From NCBI RefSeq assembly GCF_000003855.2, contig NW_003101654.1, forward strand, positions 1-64,000: a DNA stretch of 64,000 nucleotides. The letters run 5' to 3'. The notes under the pieces are model-generated. The model worked only from the letters and a program-made list of their open reading frames with translations. It had not been told where the DNA came from and ran no database searches. Each line of letters opens with the position of its first letter. Position 1 is the stretch's first letter. The stretch comes from Blastomyces gilchristii SLH14081. Lineage: Eukaryota > Ascomycota > Eurotiomycetes > Onygenales > Ajellomycetaceae. Shown in pieces: positions 10,351 through 23,991 of this stretch. The position numbers and the translations under genes are program-made.

Positions 10351-13100
10351 GATTATAAAGCTCTTCTACAAGCTAATAAATAACTGCAATAATGTGCTAA
10401 ATTAATATCTTCACACATCACTATAAGCAGGTCTAGATAATTTATTAATTAATTAAACTTATAATGAATTTGAGATCAGATGAAAAGTCTGACTTAATAA
10501 AGAATTATATATTAATATATAGAAGAAGAAATCTGTAAATATCTGAAGTATAAGAAGAATTGAGTGTAAGCTTATTAATATCTGAAATGAACTAAAAAGT
10601 GACTGTCTCAGAAGCTTATAAGATAAATAATATAATTATAAAAGAATAATCTGATAAGATTAATAATAAATATAAAAACTCAGTTAAAGATATCAGTGAG
10701 ATATCAGATAATATAAAGAGCTTAAGTGACTGAAATAATAATAACTCAGTAAGTAAGAAGACTTATATAAGATTAGAAATTACAAGATTTCAGTATAAGA
10801 TTAAGTAAATAAAGATTAGTAGAGATAACTCTGTAGATAATATAATTCAAAGATTGCTTAAGTTAGTATACAATTACAGATATACACTGGCTTCTTATAT
10901 ACTGTATACTAAATTAATTAATAGCTGCTATAATCTCTTTAAATTTATAAGCAAGTTTAGAAGCAGCTGTGTTATTATTCAATAATTATACATTCTTCTA
11001 AATCACATTTGTTCTCATCAGATTCAGTTATACTTATATAATTATAATATCTACTCTAGCTTCATGCAGATTAGTATGTCACTAGTGTTTATAATTATAT
11101 ACTCTATTTCTGATTGAGCTAGCATTCTGTGTATACTCTTACAAAGAAACTTTTACTATATTATACTACTTATTCACTAACTTTTCTCATTCTTCAATCA
11201 TCTTCTTTATCATTGTCATTATTAAATATTATTATCTTATTCAAGATTTCTGTTTCTTCTTCTGTTCAATATCTTTTATCTGTTAATCTATTACATTGTA
11301 TATATTTCTGATGATGATCTCTCATTTTTATAACAAGTATTATTATAGTGCTTATATCAGACAGTTCATTAGCAGTAAGTATAATATATTATAAAATATA
11401 ATCAGAACTTGTTTTCTTCTATCAATTATCAGAATATATTATTATAAATAACACATCTTCTTCATCTTCTTATACACTCACTCTTAACTGTTTTTCTTCA
11501 TAGTGAGCTTCTGATTGTGTTTTCTGACATAATTTTATATGAACACAGATGCTGATATTTGTTTTTATTCACATAGAATCTTCATATATTAACAGATTCA
11601 TATCTGCTAATGATAGTGAACACTTTAATATTGAATTATTGATTAAGAACTTGAAGAATATGATAATAAAGAAATTATCTATGTTATGTATAACTGAGTC
11701 TTTTGTATCTCTCTCTGCTCTCTCTATTTCTTTCTCTGTTACTCTCTCTCAATCTTCTATATCTGTCTCTGTATCTGATTCTCCTGCTCTCACTCTCTCT
11801 GTTTCTGTGACTCTTACTTCTGCTACTTCTACTCTCTCTGATTCTGCTGTCTCTGCTTTCATTATCAGCTCTTCTCATTCCAAGAAGATGTTGTAAAGAC
11901 TTAATAAATCATGTTTCTCAGTATATACACTTCTGTTCTTCTTGCTGATCTCTAGAACAATTTATTGTATAAAGATGATATATAATATAACTATTTAAAG
12001 CTCAGTCACAGATGCTGATTATTATATTTATTTTAAATATTTGTGATGAGATAATTATTTATTCATATTAGAGAATCACTCTTCTTCTTAACAGTGTTAA
12101 GATTGTAAGTCTTTTTCTTTTTCATCTTTTCTTTCTGACACTGATTTTTCTGTTCTTAGAAGAAATTATTATGAGTTTTATTATATATAAAGTTATAATA
12201 TTCATAGATATCAAGAAACTTTTTATAACTGTTAAATTTAATATTATGAGTACATCTGCTCTAATGAATATCTTTGAAATGATTGACTTATAGTAGTCTA
12301 TTCTCTGACATTTATTATTCAACTTTGTGATGCAGATGAAGAATATCTGTGTTTTCAGAAATAAGAATGTGAATGTCACACTCTTTTATATCTGCAGATG
12401 TGAGACTTGTATATCTTATCTGAAATATTATTATAAGAATGAGCTGTTTATATACTGTGTTCTACTTTCTGTATTTCTCTGTGTCTCTCTCTCTCTTTCT
12501 GAGAAGCCTCATGCATGTTGTAATTACATGTATAATTCTAAGATCAGTGAGTGTTCATTCAGTAATTATTATCCCTGCTTTTACAGTTTTATATACTAAC
12601 AATAGTTCTTAGTTACTTCAGTGTGAGAGATCATTTTAATCAAAGATAATAATACTGCTGAGACTACTCTCTTCTGCTCTTAAGCTTCTCTTATCACTTT
12701 CTCTTCCTTCTCTATGAGAAAGATTGTGTGTATATCAGATCATAAGTGTTCAGCTCTGAGTAGTTTCTACTGTTATTCATTCAATTCTGTATCTTCTTCT
12801 TCTTCTATTTCTTCTATCTTTATTCTCTCTATTCTGACTTCTGATTCTGTGAGTTCTGTGCTCTTCTTCAATTTTTCTATGTATATATGTATGCATTTCT
12901 ATATTAGTATTTTAGCCAACCTTGTAATAAATGATATTAATGTCATATACAGAGTAATAGAGGAATTGAAGACATGTGTAATATTATTATAAAAGTAGCT
13001 TGCAGTTCTCAAATTCCTTGTGAATCTTGAGTTTTGAGATTTTCTTTATTTTTAGTGTTTTTCAGGTGACATGGCATTGAAAATAGATTAAATATATAAT
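10351..13100. other. Copia 5' internal region plus unresolved degraded repeat
   Basis: Within the copia LTRs. About 10351-10860 probably includes copia leader and early gag, too mutated to prove. Beyond that, on the minus strand, stretches read as Glu/Arg/Ser-rich protein (about 12850-12660 and 11880-11690) broken by stops, which look coding-derived but belong to no family I can name. They lie downstream of the minus-strand gypsy integrase and might be its extended C-terminus or another insertion. The plus-strand Ser-rich frame at 11549-11896 is a shadow of this region. Confidence 0.4.
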
Positions 13101-13149
13101 ATATGAAAATGAATGAGATATATATAATAACATTTGTCTTTTACAGCTG

Positions 13150-16100
13150 ACTCTTACAGTTGATGATTAATTCATTATCTCTTTTCTTTTCTTACACTTT
13201 TCTTTGTCTGCTAGTCACTACTCTTACATGATCTCTATACAGTACAGTATTCAGTGACTAGATTTAACAGCTTTCATCTTTTATACTTCTGTCTTATACA
13301 TTATACTGTCTCTCTTCACTCACTTAGATCACTATAGTAAACAGCTCATTGAAACTAATCTTATCTGATCTCTGAGTATCTTCAGAAATTGAGATGACTT
13401 AATCTCATACATCTGTAAATGTTTCAGATGATTCATTCTCTGTGATCTCTGTAATTGAACTGATATAAACAGTTAAATTCAACTCTGAATTCCTTTTTCT
13501 TCTATGATCTGATTCATGTGCAAGTCTGCTGCTTTGAGACTGCTCTTTACTATGTTGCACTCACTGTCTGCAGTGTGTTATTGTATAATCAGCTACAGTC
13601 TCATTACTTATTGAAGTATAGTGTTTATCTAATTTCTTCATTTCTTTTCATTCTTTTTTTATAATTATGAAAAGATCAGAATAAGTGAGATCATCTGATT
13701 CATAAGTGTCTATGATTTTACTTACTTTGTGAGACTTTTCAATTATAAGTCTCTTCTTTTTCAATACTGATGATAGTGCTGTAAATGATCATAATTTACT
13801 CAGGTCTTACATCTTCATCTTCATAAGATATGAATCATTTATCAAGTTATATAAGATCTGTTTCTCTGATTCCTTCAATGTGTAAGTTTTCAGAGAATAT
13901 GATTTGAGTATTTTATAGAGTTTAAATCATTCAAATTAAAACTTCTCAGAACTCTTATTGTGTATAAGAACTTACATTCTTATCTTGAGACTCAATTTCT
14001 TAACTAGTGAGTCTTGTATTCTTTTTGATTGAATTGCTTGATTCAGAAGTAACTTATTAGATTTTACATATGTGTGACTGATCTCTTTCAATCTTGATTC
14101 TGTATTCATGACTGCTGTGTCTGTGACTGATATGTTCACAACTATTGTTTCTACTGCATCTGCAACTGAGGTGTTCACAACTACTGTTGTCTTTCTTATC
14201 TTTTCTGAAGCATTCTTTAGAATGCGCGGATGAAATTCATATAATAGATAGAATAATGAACACTTGAAGACTGCATACTGCTGAATTTGTGTGACTAATA
14301 GCATCTGACTGAGATATTCATCTCATAATCTCATAGACTTATTTACTAGATATTTTATCAGTATATTACTCAAGATTTCATTGCAGTGTTTCACTTTCTC
14401 ATTTATTTATGAGTGATATAATATTGTTCTACAATGTCTTATCTGTAACTGGCTTATGAAATGTCTCATTACTTCTTCTATAAGATTTGCATTATTATCA
14501 GTTAGAATCTTGCACAGCATTTCATAGTTAATATAGATCTCATTATATAGAAACTTCATCACTATCTTCTCTATCATCTCTGAAACTGCTTTCATGACTG
14601 GTCAGTTAGTAGCATAGTCAATAGCAGTGATTATTCAATGATTTTCATTTGATCTTTGCAGTAATATATCTATGAGATTCATATCTCATTATTTAAACAG
14701 TTGTATTATACACTTCATCTGATATTGTACTTTCTTATATTCTAATCCTTTCTTAGATTCTTTCACAACCTGACAATTCAGACACTTGTGAGTGTATATC
14801 TGAATATTCTCAGTCATGCTTAGTCAGTACACTCTTGATTTAAGTCTACTCATGAGTTTAAAGCTTTCTAAGTGACTGAATTCCTTGTGCATGTGAGTTA
14901 CTAAGTCACATCTAAATGAATGTTCTAGATAGACAGCTTTCACATATTCTAGATTACAGTAAAGCATAACATCATTTTTCAATTTTCTCAGCTCAAAGTT
15001 CAGAAGTATCTCTTCTACTACTTTTATAAGACACTTATTATCTGACATCTTACTATTCTTCAAGTGAGAGATTATTGTATTTACTTATTCTGATTTCTTG
15101 TATTCTCTCAGTGCATTTAACACAAACTTCTCTTGTGTCTGATTCACAGAATTCTCACTCATGAAATCAGATCTGTAACTAATTGAATCAGATATCATAG
15201 TATCTGATCTCTTTCAGTATTTAATATTAAGATTATATGCTTGAAACTCTGAGATTCAATATACTAAGTATTTGAAAGGTTTTATTATTGATTATAGATG
15301 AATAAGACTTTTATAATCTATAATCATTGTTATTGTATATCTGTTATTAATATATCTATTTCACAACATCAGTATATACTTGATTACTAGCAATTCCTTT
15401 TCATACACTGAGTAATTGAGCTTGATATCTGATAGTTTTCTATCATTGTATGTCACTGAGTGCAGCTTGCTATTCTTACTCATCTGTAAAAGAGTGTCTT
15501 CAATAGCTTATTTAAATACATCTATTTCAATGTAGAAAGATTTATTGTAATCTGATTGAATAAGCACTGAGAATGTTATTACACATTTTCTCAGTGTGAG
15601 AAAAGCCTCTTCACACACAGTATTTCAGATGATTGAATGAAACTTCTTCTTTCACAGATTTACATCTATTTCTCTTAAGAGATCTGAGAGTGATATAGAT
15701 ATTCATGTGAAATTCTTGATAAATCTACAGTAATATGAGACTAACTCAAGAAACTGTTATACATGATATACATTTCTCAGTCACAGTCAATTTTCTATGA
15801 CATTCAATTTCTCTGAAATAAGACATATATAGTTATTACTTACTACATATTCTACAAACTTCAACTCTTTCATTTCAAACACACACTTTGTTAATTTGAT
15901 ATAGAGATTATACTCTGTCAGAGTTATAAGCACTTTATCAAGATACTTCAGATATTCATTATATCAGTTTGAAAAGACTAGAATATTATCAAGATATATG
16001 AGATATGAGATTTCATTCTGTTTATAAAGAATTGTATTCATCATTGTTTAAAAGATAACAGACACATTTATCAAACTGAATGATATTATCAGAAATTTAA

Positions 16101-18840
16101 ACTTCTCTCATTATGTATTAAATGCAGTTCACAGAACTGATAGTTTGTCTATACAGATCTGTCAGTATTCTGAGAGAAGATTGATCTTTGATAGATATCA
16201 GATGTTTTTAACTATATTCAACTGTTATTGAATGTGTGATAGTGAATATTCATTCTTGATTGTAAGCTTATTAAGTGCTTGATAATCAATACACATTCAT
16301 CACTTCTCATCTGTCTTTTTCATGAATAGAACTGAAAAGTCTCACACACTTGATGAGAATTATATGAGATCATATTCTAGAAGGTCTGTGATCTGACACT
16401 TCTGTTTCTTAAAATGTGTTTGTGACAGAGAGTATATATTCTGATTGACTGGTTTTGCATTCTCTGTGTTAATCTCATATACAAATTCTCATTTCAGCAG
16501 CAATTCTGATGAAAGATCTGTTCAGAAGATCTTCTTATACTTCTTCAGAAGCTTCTTCATACACTTATTCTCTCATATATTCTTTATCTTGATTTTCTTC
16601 ACTTCTGAGTTCTGTATAATATACAGAATGCTTTCAGATGAGATCTTATAAATCATTCTCTTTGCTTATTAATGTATAAGCAGATTTAACTTCTCTATAT
16701 CAGACATGTGAAATGTTCTTCTCATATCAGTTGATAGAATTATATGAACTGTTTTCTTCTTATCAGTCAACTGTATATGATATGTATGTTATTGAATCTG
16801 CAGATTGAATCTTTGAAATCAATTGAGTTCAAGAATAAGATCATATTTCACATTCTACAGCTCTTACACTCAAATATAGTAAGATTATTCTCTGAAGTGT
16901 AAGAGAACTCTTACTCTTACAGATGATATTAAATATCAGTTATCAGACAATCTTATATATTAAGAATTCTTCACTCAGTGAATCTCTTTCAGTCTTCAGA
17001 TTATATAATCACTAATATATTGTGTAGAAGCTTCTGTATCTACTAACACTTTTACAATCATCTCTCAATTCTTACTCAAGTACTCTTTATACATTAACAT
17101 TTCAGGCCTCAAGGCATTGAGATGAGCATCTGCTTCATCATTCTCACTCACACCTCATTCAGAAGCCTGCTTTCTCTTAACATTTACAGAATTCAGAGAG
17201 TCATTTAACATGAGTATCTCTTTCACTTTGAAGACTTTTTATAGAATATCAGCAAGTGTCTTCAAGCTCACTGATTCTGCTTGTTTTTTAACTCTCTTAA
17301 CTGTGCACACTGTGTGTAATCTTTTACATCATGATTTTGATATCTGCAGTTGAAGCAAGCTCAATACTCATAATATTAAGGTTTTCACTCAGAGAATTTC
17401 TTTTTTGAGAAATTCAGTGCTTTAATGATAACATTCAAATCTAGATTCATTGTGTCTGAGTGTATAACTTATATTATAGAAGTCTGATTATCTGTTCTCT
17501 GCTGAGATATACTTAATTGTAGTATTTTCTATCATAATTGACTTACTTATTTCTGTATAATGAGAATATTATATACTTCTTTCACTGTATCTGATTGCAA
17601 GATTAAGCATTTTCATTTCACTCTCAACTTGAGTGTAAGATCATAAATGAAGATCTGTAAATAGAAAGATGTTAAAAGCTCTTCATTCAATGTGAGATAG
17701 TGTAAACTGAAGTGTATAAAGTATGATGTAAGATTATTCACTTATCTACACTCAGAGAAGTGTTTATAACACTTGTTTTATATGTTCACTTTCTCAAAGT
17801 TATGCAAGATTCATTTGGAAAACTCATTTCATATTTATGAGAATGAATATTGTTTCAGATCTGCAAGATTCATCTTTTCATTAGCTATTTGTAATGACTT
17901 TGCTTTTCTGTGTAGAAACATGGCAGATCTTAAGACTTGTTAAAATTCTGTTAACTGTCTGTCTGTAAGTTCATGTTCAATCTGATAATATAATCATATC
18001 TGACTTAGTTAGCTGATTGCAGCATTATTTTTTCAGTTATCATTGAAGCTTAATAACTCTGACAGATCTTTCAGCTTGATATATTTTATGTTTGAATTCT
18101 CATCCGCGCAGCAGTCTCTGATGATGTGTACACTTCTGAAGAGATCATGAATAATCATAATGAGATCTTCAGATTCAGTGTAGTCATCTGTAAATGTTCA
18201 ATTTTCTACTACAGATCTAAGACCTGGTTTTCTCTATTCTTATTGATGATGATGATTGTGTCAGTGAAGCTCTTCATAGTGAATACTTGATCTGCAGTAA
18301 ATATTAATTGTTGTTTGAATTCTGCCTCAGCCTGCCACTGTATACACAAGGTCTCAATTTTATTTAGAATTCTTGTACATGTACAGAGCTTCAATTCTGA
18401 TTCAGCAGTCTCAGCTGCTTTTCTTACTGCTTTAAGTAAACTCTCTAAGAGGTTCTGCATACCTTTCAGTTCAGATAGCAGAGAAGAATGTTCATATTGA
18501 CTAGAGAAGATGTTCATTTCAGTGGTTTCTTGTTGATTGTATGAGGTCTATCATTATATCACTATATCATTATATGATTTCTGTTATCATTGTACAACTT
18601 CAGTGATAGTCATCTCTCTTTTTATCCCTCTTTTGAGTAGAGAGTGAACTTCTTTGAATCTGATTCACTGCTCTCATTCTCTTTCTCACATCTCATCTGT
18701 TCACATATGATACATGATATTCTGAGTATGGAGTTTTTCCTCAACAAGCAAAGCAGTATCAATCAGATGCTCTTTCACTCATCACTCTTTGTACACTATC
18801 TTTTGAGATGTTCTAGAACCACACTGACATGATAACTACA
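13150..18840 (-). mobile_element. Ty3/gypsy retrotransposon nested in copia, dead
   Basis: Minus-strand order gag-pol. Gag lies at about 18520-16900 (open piece 18517-18209), with a zinc knuckle at about 17360-17290 that reads CFNCRYQNHDVKDYTQC. Reverse transcriptase lies at about 16500-15600; its YxDD motif, at about 16000-15971, is altered to YLDN by G-to-A. The integrase HHCC region is at 15063-14824. The catalytic core piece 14595-14407 has an ILTDNNANLIEEVM-like stretch (Asp plus Glu). The C-terminal part 14304-13150 includes an ILHNLINGSYL-like segment near 13850, read with mutated residues. Many TGA/TAG stops interrupt it. LTRs were not located, so the ends are approximate. Confidence 0.75.
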
Positions 18841-18849
18841 AGTTGCTTC

Positions 18850-21800
18850 ATAGGCAGAATTATCATGCATTATAGAGATTCACTTTTCAACAGATCTGCT
18901 ATATATAGAACTCATTTATTTAAAGAACTTATTAAAATAATCTTTAAAAGTAAAGAATCTGACAGAGCTTTTATTGAATAATTAATTATTATAAGAACTG
19001 ACTATATATATCTAGAATATGAGATCTCAGATATTATGTTTTTCAACAGACTACTTACTGAAGTTAACAGAGATTAAGTCTCATTTATAAAGAATTAAAT
19101 GAATTAAATTGATAAAGATAATACTTAACTCTTAGAGAATAATTTTATAAGTTTATACTATGATCTTCTTTTACAACTCTCTGCTGTGAATAAAGTAAAT
19201 ACTGATATATCTAGAAATTCTATTAATAACACACAAGATATGAATAAGAAAGGCAAGAATAAGAAGAAAGATAATAATAAGAGTAAGAATACTGAATTTA
19301 AACCTGAATATAGAAGTAATAATGCCAGAATCTGCTATCATTATTAAAAGATTGATTATATTCAGACTGACTGTTGAAAGAAATACTTTGAGAAACATTC
19401 TTTAAATTTGAATTTCAATATTAATAGAAATAAGAATAAAGATAATAATGCAGAGAATACAGATACTGCTTCTATTCACAGTATTATAAAGTAAGTATTT
19501 TGTATTAAAGAAAAGATCTATATAAGTAATCAAACAGAAAAAGATATCTGAATCTTAGACTCTGAATTGAGTGTTTATATCATATCTCACAGAGATCTTG
19601 TCATGATAAAATCTCAGAAGATAAAAGTGATGTTGAAAATAATAGATAGAATAGTAGTCTCTTCTGCAGCTATAGAAGATATAAAGATTTTAGTAAAAGA
19701 AACAGATATATCATTAAATAATATCTGCTATATTCTGAAGTTAGAAGTAAATCTCATGAGCATGAATAAGCTTATATATCAAGATTATATCTATAAGTAG
19801 TTAATATATAAGAATAATTATATTATATTAATTATGTCTTCTGACTGCATGTTCTAATTTACAGCAAGATTAAACGAGAATGATATCTATGAGATGAAAA
19901 GACTGATTATATACAGAGACTTAATCTGATTTACTATACTTAATAGTGATTTTAAATCTGTAAACACAGTATAGATGAAAGATAATACAATATTAACACT
20001 ATCTGACAGAAATGATATAAAGATTATAGAACTTATAATGATACAATGACATTAAAGGCTAGAATATCTGAATCTTATAAATATTGTAAAAATAGTAGCA
20101 GATTTATATCTAGAAATGAGAATAAAGAGTAACAGAGCTTTATCATTTTACAAAGTCTGTATTCAGATAAAAATAATATATTTAATCTTTGTATCTATGA
20201 TATAAGCTGTTAAATCAGTAATGAGATTTTTCATTAATGTAACAGAGAGTGAAAAAACACTTTTCAATACAAATAACACACTCACTAGAGAGAGTGTAAG
20301 TTATTAATTGAGTATAACTGACAATACAATCTATTATAGATGAGTAATTCTTATAATAAGAAAGAGAGAATCTACTATAAGATTAATAAATTTCATTATT
20401 AATATTAAGATAACTATATAATATTGAGTTGAAACTCTATACTGAGATCATAAAGAAGAGTTGAAAAGTCAAGAACTTAAAATCTACTGTCAGAGTAAAG
20501 AAATAGTGTATGAAATAACTACATCTGATATATTATAATTAAATGACTCAGCAGAATGCATGAACTCAATAGTTATAGAAAAGATATAAAGTCTACTATT
20601 TAATAATGAATTAAAAAGAGAACTTTAAGATGAAGTAATATAAGCTGTGATTATAATGATTAACACATTCTCAATATCAACAAAGCTATTTAAATGTAAG
20701 AAAGAAATATCACTTATATCTTTTAAAGCTTCAACTGAAGTGCAATCTTCTATTCAGTGAATATAGAGATAAGAGTGTAAGATCTATAAGAAGGATTTAA
20801 AAGTGTTAAATAAGCTCATAGATAGAACTGATAGTAAGAAATAGTAGTTAATTAAATATCAAGAATTACATCAATATCATATGTAAGATTCTATTACATG
20901 TTATCTTGAGATTGTATGAGATATCATATTTAATGAAGCTCTTGATATGAGTGCTAATACATCTAAAAAAAGCAATGAGAGAATTCAATGAATTATCTAA
21001 TAAATTGAACATTCTGAATGTCAGAGAGAGATGACAGCACTACTTACTATAATACTTAATAAAGAAAAAGCTAGATATTTTGAAGATGATTGTCAATGAG
21101 AACTTAGAGAGTGTAATTGATTCAATCTGTCTTCTAGATAATAAGATATAGCTTGTTATAAATGAGAAATCTAAAGACTCTGTTAATGAAAATGATTCTG
21201 TTCTTAGTATTCTGACAGATCACTCAACTACACTGACAGAAGTCAAGAGAAGCTCAGACTGAAACTATTAACATAAGACAATGAAAAAGAAGATTAAGAT
21301 ATTTAAACAGAAGAAGACATATATTATCATTAAGAAGATCTCAGAAATGAATATTTTTACAGATAACTAAGTATATAATTAGAAATTCAATAATAAGAGA
21401 GAAATTATTCATTTTAGAGCTCACTGAGTGATTAGAGAGTTCTTACAATAGCATAGTATTTATTATACAAGATTATATACTGCAGTGATATCAGAGTCTA
21501 CATCACACAGTCTATTCACTATATTAACTGTCAAAGAATGAAAGGTTAAATTGATTGACTATGTATTGACATTTTTGAATAATATACTATCACAGAATGA
21601 GATAATCTATATACAACCGCTTACAGATGTTAAGCACAGCAGAGAAAGCTTGATAAGACTACTCTGTCAGAGTTCATATGAAATGAAGTAAGTTATAAGA
21701 GTATGATATTTTCTCACAACAGAGTATCTGACTATATTAAGATTTAAAATATCATCTTATAATGACAAATTTCTATATCACTCTGTCTATAAGATCTATC

Positions 21801-22815
21801 TGATATTGCATGTTAATGATTGTCAGATGACAGAATCTCAAAAACAGTAATTAGATTGAGTATTAAGAGAGATTGTAAAGAGATTTGAGATAAAGAATGT
21901 CAAAGAGATCAAGTAATATCTTGAAATAAAGATCAAATGTCAGAGAAAAGAGAAATGATAATCTAGTAGTTACACAGAGCTGTTAAATTAAGAAGATTCT
22001 TGAAGATTTCAGTATAAATAAGATGAATCCTGCAGAAATCTCAATGATAATGAGTATATAACTGAAATTTTCACCTGATGAGAATAATGAATTGAATGAT
22101 AATTTCACTTATACAAGATATTATGAACAGCTGAAATTATTACAGTATTTAATCTTAAGCAGCAGATTAGATCTGATGTTCACAGTTAACTATCTCTTAT
22201 ATTTTAACTTATGTCTGCACAAGGCATATTGAGCAGCATTGAAGCATGTGCTATATTATATCAATAAGACAAAAAATCATGACATATTATACAGTAAGAA
22301 AATTGATGATAAAGATCTGAGTTCTGTAGTATACTGTGATTCAGACTGAGCAGAGTTGAATTCTTAATACAAATCAACTACTGACTATGTTATATTGATT
22401 AACAGGTTACTGATCTCATAGCAGTTGCAAAGACAGACTTCTATTATTAAATTAATCACAGAAGCTGAGTATATTACAGCTAGTAAAACAGCTTATGAGA
22501 TAATCTGATTAAATAATATGTTATATGACACTGAGTTGATGAATAATGAAAAAGCAAAAATATGCTCACATCCATGAGTTGATAATAAGAGAGTAATCAA
22601 TCTAGTAAAGAGAGAATTCTTAATGTAAAGATCACATTAAATTGAGATTAGATATCATATTCTCTATAATCTGACTGAAAAAGAGAAGATTATGATAAAA
22701 CATGTTAATTCTACAGTCAATATAGCTGATAGTCTCATCTAGTCACTAGCAAAGCCTGCTTTTGAAGAATTCATTGAAAGGATTGATTTGAAAGAGATTA
22801 GAAAAGAATAATTAA
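18850..22815 (+). pseudogene. Ty1/copia gag-pol remnant
   Basis: Degraded polyprotein in the usual copia order. Gag comes first, with a zinc-knuckle remnant near 19330-19390. Next is the protease/pre-integrase region (WILDS... near 19550, then an open piece 19567-19800 ending in a VNLMSMNKL motif typical of gag-pre-integrase). Integrase follows at about 19850-20900. The RT YVDD motif appears as HVND near 21808-21820. RNase H at about 22300-22750 reads ITEAEYITASKTAYEII. The C-terminus resembles the family's 'ADSLTKPL' ending, near 22720-22760. Stops are mainly TGA. The 5' gag portion is separated from this body by the gypsy and other insertions. Confidence 0.85.
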
Positions 22816-23013
22816 ATAATAATAATAATACATTGAATCAATGAATTTTGCATGTATTTCTTGATTTTTACAGTTATTACTGTACAGACGCCTTTTCTAA
22901 TGAGAAAATCAGAGTTCAATTAATATAATGAATTATTATTGCATTTTTGAAAGATTTGAGAATGAGAGAGACTCTGAGTGACAGCTTATAGATCACGGTG
23001 TAGCAAGAGAGAG

Positions 23014-23126
23014 TGTTAATGATTAGTACATCTACTCTAGTCACATGTCACTTTAATTTATTCATTTTAGTGTAACTCGCGTAGATAGATTACACATATA
23101 CAATACAATAATATTATTCTTCAAGA
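23014..23126 (+). repeat. Ty1/copia 3' LTR (113 bp)
   Basis: Partner of 10238-10350. The two differ at roughly twenty C/T or G/A positions and two transversions, most changes being C-to-T or G-to-A in this copy. A stretch of about 190 bp (22820-23013) between the RNase H end and this LTR is 3' untranslated. Confidence 0.85.
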
Positions 23127-23134
23127 CTAAGTAC
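23127..23134. repeat. 8-bp target-site duplication of hAT, left
   Basis: CTAAGTAC, repeated exactly at 28894-28901. The first five bases are also the right-hand copia duplication, so the hAT inserted after the copia, exactly at its right border. Confidence 0.95.
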
Positions 23135-23757
23135 TAGACTGACCGTGTGACCGTGTCTGGGACCAGGACCAAACTTTACAGTTGTCACATTGCCTAAAAG
23201 CATTACTTCTGGTCATGATTTATGTTCATCACATTGATCTCAAATCATGTTATTTCAAATATTAAAGATCTCAGATTCACTTTTCAAATAAAAATCTAGT
23301 CTCAGATAAAGAATATGTTTGAATTCTTAGTCACATTTTCATTCTGATCTCATTATTGAGAATGGTATTAAATGAGACTATGAAATCACTTCTCACTTAC
23401 ATAATATCATAACATAGTACTCATTTGTTGAAAATTCAATAGAAAGTGTTATCAAATATCATTACTTTTCTAAACACAGATTATAATTCATATAATTTTA
23501 ATTATAAAAAAAACATAAAATACAAAAAAAAATAAAAAACAAAAAACAAAACAAACACAAGAAAAAATCACATTAAAAAAAAAAAAAAGAAAAGAAAAAG
23601 AAAAAAACAAAAAATAAAAATAAAAAAAATCAAGGTCACAGAGTCACAGTATTCTTAAAATACTCACTTCTTAGAGTCTTTATAATATTCATCATCAACT
23701 GTGTATTTCTCACAGTGAGAGTAACACAGCTGCAATGAATCATTGTCTTAACATTAT

Positions 23758-23991
23758 CTAATAAATAATCAGTATATATCTGTATAAATGTGAATAATTA
23801 GAAAACATACACTTAAAAAGTGTGGCCAGGGTGAACTCTGCTGCCACTTGAATGACATCAAGAACAGAATGCTGAAATTGATGATTCCTCTCATCAATTT
23901 TATAGACAAGACATATGAAGATGGTCTTGAGAAATATAAGATCTCTCAACTTCTGATAAAAATGAATCTCATGAAGAGACTCTATTTTCAT
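23758..23991 (-). pseudogene. Small unknown ORF inside hAT 5' region
   Basis: A 77-codon open frame ending in a SHLYRYILIIY motif. It is kept open in the second hAT copy too (42959-43150, 63 codons) despite heavy mutation, with 43 of the last ~47 residues alike or similar by eye. A second pair of minus-strand frames occurs just right of it (24048-24233 and 43262-43447). No domain is recognised. AT-rich, stop-poor composition may explain the openness, so a real gene is doubtful. Confidence 0.25.

Larger units (their letters stand above)
10238..23126 (+). mobile_element. Ty1/copia element with nested insertions (12.9 kb)
   Basis: Delimited by paired 113-bp LTRs and matching CTAAG duplications. 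A copia element is normally about 5 kb. The excess is explained by the minus-strand gypsy and unresolved material between about 10.9 and 18.85 kb. The empty site can be read as TTG-CTAAG-TACACTC, joining position 10237 to 28899. Confidence 0.85.

Noticed and set aside
11549..11896. Ser-rich protein / SR-like (Arg-Ser) protein on the other strand (11684-11878)
   Set aside because: Both arise from a CT-rich degraded repeat; frames are by-products of CTCT repetition.
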